NCBI RefSeq assembly: GCF_900129855.1
Contig: NZ_LT670819.1
Location: forward strand, 6,944,001-7,008,000
From: Streptomyces sp. 3214.6
GTDB taxonomy: Bacteria; Actinomycetota; Actinomycetes; Streptomycetales; Streptomycetaceae
DNA: 64,000 nt
Direction of reading: 5' to 3'
A model generated the notes under the pieces. That model ran no database searches and was not told where the DNA came from. It saw only the letters and a list, made by a program, of their open reading frames with translations. The position numbers and the translations under genes are program-made. Positions 53,168 through 60,170 of this stretch are shown piece by piece; the stretch's first letter is position 1; the number at the start of each line of letters is the position of its first letter.

Positions 53168-53884
53168 ATGTCCACAGGAGTGATCATCGCTCTGATCGTG
53201 ATCGTGGCGGCCGTCGTCGCCGTCGCGGCCGTCCTGGCCGTACGGGCCCGCGGCTCGCACGGCGGACGGGGCCTCAAGCAGCGCTTCGGACCCGAGTACG
53301 ACCGGGCGGTGGCCCGGCACGACGGGGACGTCAAGGCCGCCGAGCGGGAACTGGAGGCTCTCGTGCAGCGGCACGGCGGGCTGCACGAGCGGCCGTTGGA
53401 GCCCGCCGAACGCGATCGGTTCACGGCCCGCTGGACGGCCGCGCAGGAGCGCTTCGTCGACTCGCCCCGGGAGGCGGTCGCCGAGGCGGACCACCTGATC
53501 GCGGAGGTGGCGGGCGCCCGGGGCTTCCCGGAGGGCGCCCAGTACGACGAGCAGCTCGCCGCCCTCTCCGTCCACCACGCCCGCCACGTCCACGGCTACC
53601 GACGCGTCCACAGCGTCGCACGCGTCCACATGACCGGCGCGGACGGTAGGGGTGGTGCGACCGGGGTGGCTGGTGCAGGTGGTGTGGACGACGGTCGCGC
53701 GCCCGGCACGGAGGACATGCGGGCCGCCATGGTCGAGGCCCGCGCGCTCTTCGACGACCTGGTCGGCCCGGCCCACCGCGACTCCGGCCGGCACCGCGCC
53801 CGGCAGCCCGCACGACAGGACCGCTCCCGCTCCGGCCACCACCTGCCGTGGGGCTTCCACCGCCACCAGGCGAAGGAGGGCTGA
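53168..53884 (+). CDS. Membrane-anchored protein with RFVDSPREAV motif
   Basis: Unassigned protein of 238 aa. One N-terminal helix (residues 4-26, VIIALIVIVAAVVAVAAVL) is followed by a soluble helical domain. The strongest feature is RWTAAQERFVDSPREAVAEA with DHLIAEV after it, which recurs in the next gene. The C-terminus is His/Arg-rich. AAGG precedes the ATG at 53168. It lies 3 nt upstream of the next gene, so the two form an operon. I know no function. Confidence 0.8.
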   Translation: MSTGVIIALIVIVAAVVAVAAVLAVRARGSHGGRGLKQRFGPEYDRAVARHDGDVKAAERELEALVQRHGGLHERPLEPAERDRFTARWTAAQERFVDSPREAVAEADHLIAEVAGARGFPEGAQYDEQLAALSVHHARHVHGYRRVHSVARVHMTGADGRGGATGVAGAGGVDDGRAPGTEDMRAAMVEARALFDDLVGPAHRDSGRHRARQPARQDRSRSGHHLPWGFHRHQAKEG

Positions 53885-53887
53885 ACC

Positions 53888-54571
53888 ATGCCGGACACGA
53901 CACCGAACGTCACACCCGACCCGGGCACGGGCCGCGGCACGGGCGTGGGCACGGGCGTGGGCACGGGCGCGGGGAACGGCCGCAGGCCGGACGACCCGAT
54001 GCGGCCCCCCGCCCCGGCTCCGACCCCGGCCCCTACCCCGCCGCCGCCCCCACCCCCGGCCGGGACCGTGGCGCCGGGCGGGACCGTGCCGCCCGGCGAG
54101 GGCGTCCTGCCGGACGGGCCGGGCGGGCCGGCCGAGGGCGAGCCCCGCGGGCGCACGACGGCCGGTTCCAGGGCTCCTCTCGCTTCCGGGACAGCCGCGG
54201 CCACCCCCGCCGCCACCGCGACCGCGCCCCCCGCCGACGCTCAAGGGGCGCATCTCCTCCCCGAGGACGAGTGCGACCGGATCGCCTCTCGGATGCGGCA
54301 CGCGGTCGTACGGTTCGTCGACGGCCCCCGGGACGCCGTGGAGGAGGCCGACCAGGTGCTGGAAGAACTCGCCGCCCGCCTCACCGACGCCGTGGACCGG
54401 CGCCGCCGTACCCTGCGCGGGTCCTGGCAGGAGTCGGCGAAGGGCAAGGGTGACGGCGGCAAGGACCGGGCGGCGACGGCGGCCACGTCCGCGCCGACCG
54501 TCGACACCGAGCAACTCCGCCTGGCCCTGCGGGACTACCGCGCCCTGACGGAGCGACTGCTACACCTGTGA
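53888..54571 (+). CDS. Pro/Gly-rich protein with RFVDGPRDAV motif
   Basis: Protein of 227 aa with no assigned family. Residues 1-120 are low-complexity (Gly-Thr-Val repeats, a PPPPPPP run, Pro-Ala stretches), likely disordered. The C-terminal helical domain has ASRMRHAVVRFVDGPRDAV and EEADQVLEELAARLTDAV, clearly related to the preceding gene. It has no signal peptide or membrane helix. It starts 3 nt after the upstream stop and overlaps the convergent DUF1992 gene by 12 nt. Confidence 0.8.
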   Translation: MPDTTPNVTPDPGTGRGTGVGTGVGTGAGNGRRPDDPMRPPAPAPTPAPTPPPPPPPAGTVAPGGTVPPGEGVLPDGPGGPAEGEPRGRTTAGSRAPLASGTAAATPAATATAPPADAQGAHLLPEDECDRIASRMRHAVVRFVDGPRDAVEEADQVLEELAARLTDAVDRRRRTLRGSWQESAKGKGDGGKDRAATAATSAPTVDTEQLRLALRDYRALTERLLHL

Positions 54572-54991
54572 CGTCCCGGACTCCCCGGCCGTCGCCCGGC
54601 GCTCCCGCCACTCCCGTACGACCGCTTCGACGTCGTACGGCTTCATGCCCAGCGGGGGGCCGGGCGGCGGCTTGAACATCATGTCGCGGAGCTTGACGTT
54701 GACGTCCGTGATGATCTTCCGGACGATGCGTTCCGAGGGCGCCGCGTACGCCGCCGCGAGCGCGTCCTCCGCCTCCTTGCGCAGGGCGAGCGTCGGCGGC
54801 AGGACGGAGAGGCCCTCGCGGGCCATCTTGCGTTTGATCCACCAGAGTTCGTCGTACGTGGTGTCCGTGCCTGGTGGCAACGGCTTGCCCGCGCCCGGGA
54901 GTTGGTCGAACTCGCCGCGCCGCTCCGCGTCACGGATCTGCTTGTCGACCCAGGACTCGAACGGGACACCCGGTGGCTTTCGCTCGGTCAT
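54560..54991 (-). CDS. DUF1992 (DnaJ homologue subfamily C member 28-like) protein
   Basis: Small protein of 143 aa containing the DUF1992 domain. The hallmark is VDKQIRDAERRGEFDQLPGAGKPL, followed by WWIKRKMAREGLSVLPPTLAL. The eukaryotic relative carries a J domain; this bacterial form does not. A chaperone-linked role is assumed in the literature for the family but not demonstrated. The start is ATG 54991. Confidence 0.9.
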   Translation of the reverse strand: MTERKPPGVPFESWVDKQIRDAERRGEFDQLPGAGKPLPPGTDTTYDELWWIKRKMAREGLSVLPPTLALRKEAEDALAAAYAAPSERIVRKIITDVNVKLRDMMFKPPPGPPLGMKPYDVEAVVREWRERRATAGESGTSQV

Positions 54992-55108
54992 GCGTCCATT
55001 GTGCCGGACGCGGTGGGGCCGGGCGATTTATCATGCGGCGGCTGCACAAGCACACTTAGGACCCAGGACGCCGACAGGCATGTCACAGACATCTCAAGGG
55101 GAGCGCAC

Positions 55109-55495
55109 GTGCTCGAACTGACCATGGCCACCGTCTCCGGCACGGAAGAGGGCGCCACGGCCGGCATGCTGATGGCCGACTCGCCCAGCGATCCGGGCGC
55201 CGTGCTGCGGGTGGGCCGGGACAAGTCCGTGTGCCGTCTCGCGACCCCGGACGACTGGCTGTTCGTCTCCCGCGTGCACCTGGAGTTCCTGTGCGGCCCC
55301 GAGGGCACCTGGCAGGTGACCTGGCTGCGCGGTTCGCAGGACGAGCCGTCCTCCGAGGTGCGACTGGTGATCGGGGAGTACGCGCAGCAGCTCGCGTACG
55401 GCGGGACCGTGCCGCTGGCGGGCTCCGGCGAGATCATCGTTTTCGACCGCACCGGGCCGCGCAGCGTCAACGTGGGGTTCTACCACGAGGCGTGA
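55109..55495 (+). CDS. FHA-like domain protein
   Basis: Protein of 128 aa that is essentially one forkhead-associated-like beta sandwich. The conserved FHA points are present: LRVGRDKSVCRL (GR motif) and WLFVSRVHLEF (SRxH phosphothreonine-binding turn). The usual downstream NG element is not obvious (the region reads TWLRGSQDEPSSEVRL). The GTG at 55109 follows AAGGGGAG. It may read signals of Ser/Thr kinases, which are numerous in the genus. No kinase gene is in the window. Confidence 0.8.
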   Translation: MLELTMATVSGTEEGATAGMLMADSPSDPGAVLRVGRDKSVCRLATPDDWLFVSRVHLEFLCGPEGTWQVTWLRGSQDEPSSEVRLVIGEYAQQLAYGGTVPLAGSGEIIVFDRTGPRSVNVGFYHEA

Positions 55496-55538
55496 CGGCT
55501 GTGGGCTTCCGTCCCAGCTCCCCGTTCCCGCTTGCCGG

Positions 55539-56210
55539 CTACGCCAGGACGCGCGCCAGCGCGAAACCGTCGTAGCCCTTCGCTCCGACCGTCTGGATGG
55601 CCGTGCCGCTGAGCCTCGGGTGCGAGGCGATCAGCTCGATCGCGGCGCGGGTGCCGAGCACGTCCCCGGCCTCGCTGCCCGCGTCGATGACCCGGCCACC
55701 CCGTACGACGTTGTCGAGGACGATCAGGCTGCCCGCGCTCGTGAGCTTCAGCGCCCACTCCAGGTAGTGGGCGTTGTTGGCCTTGTCGGCGTCGATGAAG
55801 ACGAGGTCGAACGGGGGCGGGTTCTCGTCGGCCAGCAGCGGCAGCGACTCCAGGGCCGGCCCGACCCGCACCTCGACCACCTTGTCGAGGCCCGCGCGGG
55901 CGATGTTGCGGGTGGCGACCTCCGCGTGCCGGGGGTCGTACTCCAGCGAGATCAGACGGCCGTCGGCGGGGAGCGCACGGGCCAGCCAGATCGTGCTGTA
56001 ACCGGCGAGCGTGCCGATCTCCAGGATCGCCCGCGCGCCCTGCATCGCGGCGAACAGCTGGAGCAGCTTGCCCTGGTTCGCCGTGACGTTGATGGGCGGC
56101 AGCTCGGCGGCCTCGCTTTCGCGCAGCGCGGCGGCCGTCACCTCGTCGTCCGGGGCGAGTAGGTCGGTGAAGTAGGCGTCGACGGCGTCCCAGACCTGCG
56201 ACTCGCTCAT
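55539..56210 (-). CDS. SAM-dependent O-methyltransferase (class I, CCoAOMT-like)
   Basis: Small-molecule O-methyltransferase of PF01596 type, 223 aa. SAM motif I is ILEIGTLAGYSTIWLA, the metal-binding Asp lies in DLVFIDADKANNAHYLEW, and the late IVLDNVVRGGRV provides the second Asp/Asn ligands. The ATG at 56210 is taken as the start. The frame stays open upstream through a 12-bp tandem repeat that would add an (S/T)GTR-rich tail, which I regard as non-coding or variable. The substrate is probably a catechol or hydroxylated aromatic by family. Confidence 0.9.
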   Translation of the reverse strand: MSESQVWDAVDAYFTDLLAPDDEVTAAALRESEAAELPPINVTANQGKLLQLFAAMQGARAILEIGTLAGYSTIWLARALPADGRLISLEYDPRHAEVATRNIARAGLDKVVEVRVGPALESLPLLADENPPPFDLVFIDADKANNAHYLEWALKLTSAGSLIVLDNVVRGGRVIDAGSEAGDVLGTRAAIELIASHPRLSGTAIQTVGAKGYDGFALARVLA

Positions 56211-56223
56211 GCGCTCTGCCTCT

Positions 56224-56271
56224 CGTGTGCCTGATCGTGTACTTGATCGTGTGCCTGATCGTGTGCCTGAC
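56224..56271. repeat. 12-bp tandem repeat, four copies
   Basis: Four units of CGTGTGCCTGAT, the second with two changes (CGTGTACTTGAT) and the last ending in C. They lie just before the methyltransferase ATG and keep its frame open, because 12 is a multiple of three. Confidence 0.92.
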
Positions 56272-56290
56272 ATATGGTCCGGCATGCCTC

Positions 56291-56305
56291 GTTAGGAATG
56301 CTAAC
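56291..56305. promoter_or_regulatory. Small dyad upstream of the methyltransferase gene
   Basis: Perfect GTTAG/CTAAC arms with a 5-nt centre, 81 nt upstream of the methyltransferase start. It is AT-richer than its surroundings and could be a MarR- or GntR-size operator. The binding protein is unknown. Confidence 0.35.
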
Positions 56306-56662
56306 TAGAACAGGTCAACGCCACCCGCCGCGCACGGTTTTCCCTCCCGCCGCGTGCCACGGCCCCCCGCCCGAGGAATTCAGCCGTTCGGCGCACGGAA
56401 GCGAGAGCCGCTGCGCAACCGAGGGTGCGACGGGGCTGTCGCCGGTCGCACACCTGCCGTCCTGATCCAGCCATCGAGCCGTCCCCGCGGCGGCGGGCCC
56501 GCCGTAGGAGCACTATCGTCTTCCGGACAAAAGGAGAGCGGACGTCAGGTGAATCAGGGGTGGCCTGCGTCTCTGTCCGGGGGAGTCTCGGCTCCTCGTA
56601 AGGTGCGTTCAGGAACCCGCGCACGAGACATGTGGGACGAACGGGGCGGAGGCCGACCGGTC

Positions 56663-58762
56663 GTGGCGAATGCGGAGCACAGCGGGCGGCCGGCGGAGGC
56701 CTTCGGGTCGACGGCGGTCGACACGACGAGAGCGCGGCTGCGCGCGGCCCGCCTCGGCCTCTGGCTGGTGGCGGCGGTCCTCGCCGTACGCCAGGTGGCC
56801 GTCGTCCTCGGCACCCCACGCGGAGAGAGACTGACGGACCTGGAGACCTGGGTCGGACCCAACGGTGTGCTGCACGTCAACGGCTCGCTCTACGACTCCA
56901 CACGCTTCACGGGCACCCCCTTCGGCGGACTCGTCCTCAAGCCCCTGACCCGGGCGGCCGAACAGGCCCTCGGGTGGGGCTGGACCTTCAGCACCCTGCT
57001 GCTCGTCGCCGCCCTCGGTCTGGTCGCCGCCCGCGCCCTGCCCCAGCCGGTCAACAGACGGACGTCCCTGCTGGCGGCGCCGGTCGCCAGCAGCCTGCTG
57101 ATGCTGTCGCTGCCGGTGCGCAACGCGCTCTGGCTCGGCCAGACCAGCATCCTCCCCGTCCTCCTCGTCCTCCTCGGCTGTTTCGTCGCCCGGGACTGGC
57201 GGGCGGCCGGCGCCCTGATCGGCGTGGCCGCGGCCCTCCAGCCCACGCTCCTGCTCTTCGCCGCCCTGCTCTGGTTCACCGGCCGCCGCCGCGCCGCGGC
57301 CGCCACCGGCGCCGCCTTCGCCGCAGTCACGGCGCTCGCCTGGGCGGCGATGCCGCACGACTCGTACACCTACTGGGTGCACCACATGGCGGGCGTCGGC
57401 CTCGGCGGTGAGGCGGACGCGCTGGCCAACCAGTCCCTGCACGGAGCGCTGCTGCGCCTCGGCGTCACCGGCCCGCTGGAGATCGGCCTGTTCCTGTCGC
57501 TGGGCGCGGCCGTGGCCGTCCTCGGCATCCGCCGCGCCGTCCGCTACGCCCGCGACGGACAGCTGCTGCTGGCGGTGGCCCTGACCGGCTGCGCGGCGAT
57601 CGTCGTCTCCCCGGCGTCCTGGCAGCACCAGCTCCTGTGGGTGCTGCTGGCGGTGGTCGGCAGGGCCGGCAAGCGCGCCTCCGACCGCTATGTCTGGCCG
57701 GTGGCGGTCATCCTCGTGATGACCCTCCCGGCGAAGATGCTGCTGCCGAACATGGCGACCCTGTACCCCCTGCGCGACAACGCTGTCCTGCTGGCCGCGC
57801 TCGCCGCCGCCACGGTCGTCCCCTTCCTCCCACGCACCTCCCCGCACTACCGGACCCCGATCCCCACGGAGCACGCGGCCCCGATCCCGACGCGCTGGCA
57901 GCACGTGCCGCTGCTGCCGTTCATGAGGCGCGTCCTGACCCGCCCGAACCTGCTCCTGGAACTCCTGCTCATCCGGGTGACGTACGCGGCGTACCAGCAG
58001 GTCCGGCTGGCGGCGACGGGCGGCACGAACTCCGGCGGGCGGGCCCGCGCGGAGGCCCACGGCCAGCAGATCCTCGACATCGAGCGCTTCTTGCACATCG
58101 ACATCGAGCACTGGGCCAACCACGCGGTGGTCAAGGTCGGTTGGCTGCGTGACTTCTTCGACTTCTACTACGAATCCTTCCACTTCGTGGTGCCGCTGTC
58201 GGTCCTCGCCGTCCTGTACTGGCGCCGCCCGGTCGACTACCGCTGGGCCCGCTCGTCGCTCGGCTTCGCGACCCTGCTGGCCCTCCTCGGCTTCTGGCTC
58301 TACCCGCTGGCCCCGCCCCGCCTGATGCCGAACCTGGGCGTCATCGACACCGTCCACGGCGTCCAGGACTTCTCCAAGCCGGAGTACGGCACGCTGACGG
58401 CCCTCACCAACCAGTACGCGGCGATGCCGTCCCTGCACTTCGGCTGGTCCCTGTGGTGCGGCCTGGTCATCGCGATCGTCGCCCCCAAGTGGTGGATGAA
58501 GGCACTGGGCCTGCTCCACCCCTTCTTCACGGTCTCGGCGATCGTGGCCACCGGCAACCACTGGGTCCTGGACGCGGTCGGCGGCGCGGCGGTGGTGGGC
58601 GGCGGCTTCGGCCTGTCGTACTTGCTGATGGGCCCGAGAGCGCGGCTGGCGACGGCGACGGCAGCGGCGACGGGAGCGGCGAAGGGCGCGAAGGGCGCTA
58701 CGGAGGCGAAGGCGAGCGCCGAACTACTGCCGGAAGAGAAGCAACGCACCCCGAGCGGTTGA
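56663..58762 (+). CDS. Bifunctional GT87 mannosyltransferase-like / PAP2 phosphatase protein
   Basis: Polytopic membrane protein, 699 aa. The N-terminal half (about 20-400) is a GT87-type, polyprenol-dependent glycosyltransferase with many helices and a FTGTPFGGLVLKPL loop. The C-terminal half (about 430-650) is a PAP2-type domain with motifs QYAAMPSLHFGWSLW (PSLH) and ATGNHWVLDAVGG (catalytic His and Asp). The fusion suggests coupled glycolipid assembly and lipid-phosphate recycling. GTG 56663 has GGAGG 10 nt upstream; ATG 56630 and GTG 56549 are alternative starts. The start is uncertain, the domains firm. Confidence 0.87.
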   Translation: MANAEHSGRPAEAFGSTAVDTTRARLRAARLGLWLVAAVLAVRQVAVVLGTPRGERLTDLETWVGPNGVLHVNGSLYDSTRFTGTPFGGLVLKPLTRAAEQALGWGWTFSTLLLVAALGLVAARALPQPVNRRTSLLAAPVASSLLMLSLPVRNALWLGQTSILPVLLVLLGCFVARDWRAAGALIGVAAALQPTLLLFAALLWFTGRRRAAAATGAAFAAVTALAWAAMPHDSYTYWVHHMAGVGLGGEADALANQSLHGALLRLGVTGPLEIGLFLSLGAAVAVLGIRRAVRYARDGQLLLAVALTGCAAIVVSPASWQHQLLWVLLAVVGRAGKRASDRYVWPVAVILVMTLPAKMLLPNMATLYPLRDNAVLLAALAAATVVPFLPRTSPHYRTPIPTEHAAPIPTRWQHVPLLPFMRRVLTRPNLLLELLLIRVTYAAYQQVRLAATGGTNSGGRARAEAHGQQILDIERFLHIDIEHWANHAVVKVGWLRDFFDFYYESFHFVVPLSVLAVLYWRRPVDYRWARSSLGFATLLALLGFWLYPLAPPRLMPNLGVIDTVHGVQDFSKPEYGTLTALTNQYAAMPSLHFGWSLWCGLVIAIVAPKWWMKALGLLHPFFTVSAIVATGNHWVLDAVGGAAVVGGGFGLSYLLMGPRARLATATAAATGAAKGAKGATEAKASAELLPEEKQRTPSG

Positions 58763-58815
58763 CGGGGCAGGCGGCGACGGCCGTTGTTCGAGTTTCTGCT
58801 CTCGGTGCTGCCCCG

Positions 58816-58859
58816 CGCCGGGCTCCCCTTCATCTGGCTTTGGGGAGCGTTCTCCGGCG
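58816..58859 (+). terminator. Two-tier hairpin after the GT87-PAP2 gene
   Basis: Outer stem CGCCGG/CCGGCG and inner stem GCTCCCC/GGGGAGC share one axis, with a 5-nt bulge (GTTCT) on the right. It lies 53 nt after the stop. Confidence 0.75.
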
Positions 58860-58883
58860 GCCTGGATCCGGAGAAGACCTGTC

Positions 58884-58911
58884 GACTGGTGACTGGTGAC
58901 TGGTGATTGGT
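58884..58911. repeat. 7-bp tandem repeat, four copies
   Basis: GACTGGT is repeated three times and followed by GATTGGT, in the non-coding spacer just before the 3' end of the acyltransferase gene. It resembles a slippage tract. Confidence 0.88.
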
Positions 58912-58929
58912 GAAAGGCCTGTCTGGCAC

Positions 58930-60105
58930 TCATCGCCGTGGGGAGTCTGATCGCGGCCGTCGCGCTGACGGTTGCGCGTTACTGGCCGCGTGAACGGCCG
59001 ACGGACGGCCCACCCGGCCTCGCAGCCACCGCTCCGCAGGACGCTCCACCCACTGATACGCCAGCGCCGCGAGGGTGAGGCTGACGACCAGCACCCCCGC
59101 CCAGAACAAGAGCGTCTCGCCACTGCCAGGGCCGGGCTTGCCCCACTTGAAGACGGCCGCGCGGATCACCACCTCATGGATGAGATACCAGGCGAACGAC
59201 CAGTGGCCCAGCCTGATCATCCAGGCCCCGCCCAGCCCGGTCCGCCTGCCGTCCAGGTCGGCGCGGGCGGCGGCGCAGATCAGGGCCGCGAAAAGGGGCG
59301 CGGAGAGCAACTGCGAGGCGGAGTAAGGGCTGTACCAGAGGGCGTCCGGCACCCGGTTCGACCAAGGAATCAGGACGAGATGCCAGCCGACGACGAGCCC
59401 GATGGCCACTGGCAGCGACACCGGAGGCCGCCACCCGCGCTTCAGCGCGAGCCCGGCGACCACCCCGAGCACGAACTGCAGGAACCGGGTCAGCGGCAGA
59501 TAGTCGAGTGCCCAGGTCCGGTCGGTGGGCGACAGCCCGGACAGCGCGGGCCACAGCAGGAGGCCGGCACAGCTGACCGCGACGGCCGTCCAGCCCCAGA
59601 CCCTGGCCCGCCGCCCGGCGAGCAGGGCCAGCAGTACAGGAAAGCTCAGGTAGAAAAACGCCTCATCGCTGAGTGACCAGGCAGCCGGATTGCCGCCGGT
59701 GAAAATGACCGGCTGCGGAAACCACGCATGCACCAGCAGCAACGTCGCGACGACGGCCTTGAGCGACACGGCACGATCCATGACGCCCCACACAGCGACG
59801 GACCCCACGACGCTGACGGCAAGCATCGGCCAGATACGGGCGAACCGCCGCCACAGGAACACCCGGGCGGGGACGCCGGCGCCGTCGTAGGTCCAGGCGA
59901 GAACGGCGCCCGACAACACGAAGAAGAACGTGACCCCACTACGCCCGTACCAGACGGCGTCACTGACCCCCGGCACGGTCCCCACCTGCCGCGACAGGTG
60001 ATACAGCACGACAAGCAGCGCCGCCCAGAAACGCAGCCCGGTCAGGGAAGGCAGCCGGTCGCGGCCGGGGGCGGGTATGGAGGTCATCGAGGTCATCGAG
60101 GTCAT
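58930..60105 (-). CDS. Acyltransferase 3 family membrane protein
   Basis: OafA-like O-acyltransferase, 391 aa with about ten helices, which transfers acyl groups to surface sugars or lipids. The catalytic His is in LLVVLYHLSRQ, and the RFARIWP motif follows (FLWRRFARIWPML). GRSGVTFFFVLSGAVLAWTY is the family signature, split here only for length. A 9-bp DNA repeat gives three in-frame ATGs (60105, 60096, 60087), none with a clear ribosome site. It is divergent in function but close to the GT87-PAP2 gene, so surface glycan modification is likely. Confidence 0.88.
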   Translation of the reverse strand: MTSMTSMTSIPAPGRDRLPSLTGLRFWAALLVVLYHLSRQVGTVPGVSDAVWYGRSGVTFFFVLSGAVLAWTYDGAGVPARVFLWRRFARIWPMLAVSVVGSVAVWGVMDRAVSLKAVVATLLLVHAWFPQPVIFTGGNPAAWSLSDEAFFYLSFPVLLALLAGRRARVWGWTAVAVSCAGLLLWPALSGLSPTDRTWALDYLPLTRFLQFVLGVVAGLALKRGWRPPVSLPVAIGLVVGWHLVLIPWSNRVPDALWYSPYSASQLLSAPLFAALICAAARADLDGRRTGLGGAWMIRLGHWSFAWYLIHEVVIRAAVFKWGKPGPGSGETLLFWAGVLVVSLTLAALAYQWVERPAERWLRGRVGRPSAVHAASNAQPSARRPRSDSPRR

Positions 60106-60107
60106 CG
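60081..60107. repeat. 9-bp tandem repeat at the acyltransferase start
   Basis: AGGTCATCG occurs three times in perfect tandem. On the coding strand each copy carries one ATG, so the protein begins with MTS repeated up to three times. Confidence 0.92.
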
Positions 60108-60170
60108 AGTGGAGAGCGTACGGGGCACACGGAGGTACCGCATGCCCCGCCCTGCGTTGCTGTGTTGACG

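Larger units (their letters stand above)
56211..56662. other. Spacer between the methyltransferase and GT87-PAP2 genes
   Basis: The 452-nt divergent spacer holds the 12-bp tandem repeat (56224-56271), the dyad GTTAGGAATGCTAAC (56291-56305), and, at its right end, AAGGAG at 56531-56536 before an in-frame GTG at 56549 that could extend the next protein. I see no other gene in it. Confidence 0.65.

Noticed and set aside
56224..56271. Short CRISPR-like array
   Set aside because: The units are contiguous 12-mers with no spacers, and no cas gene is nearby.
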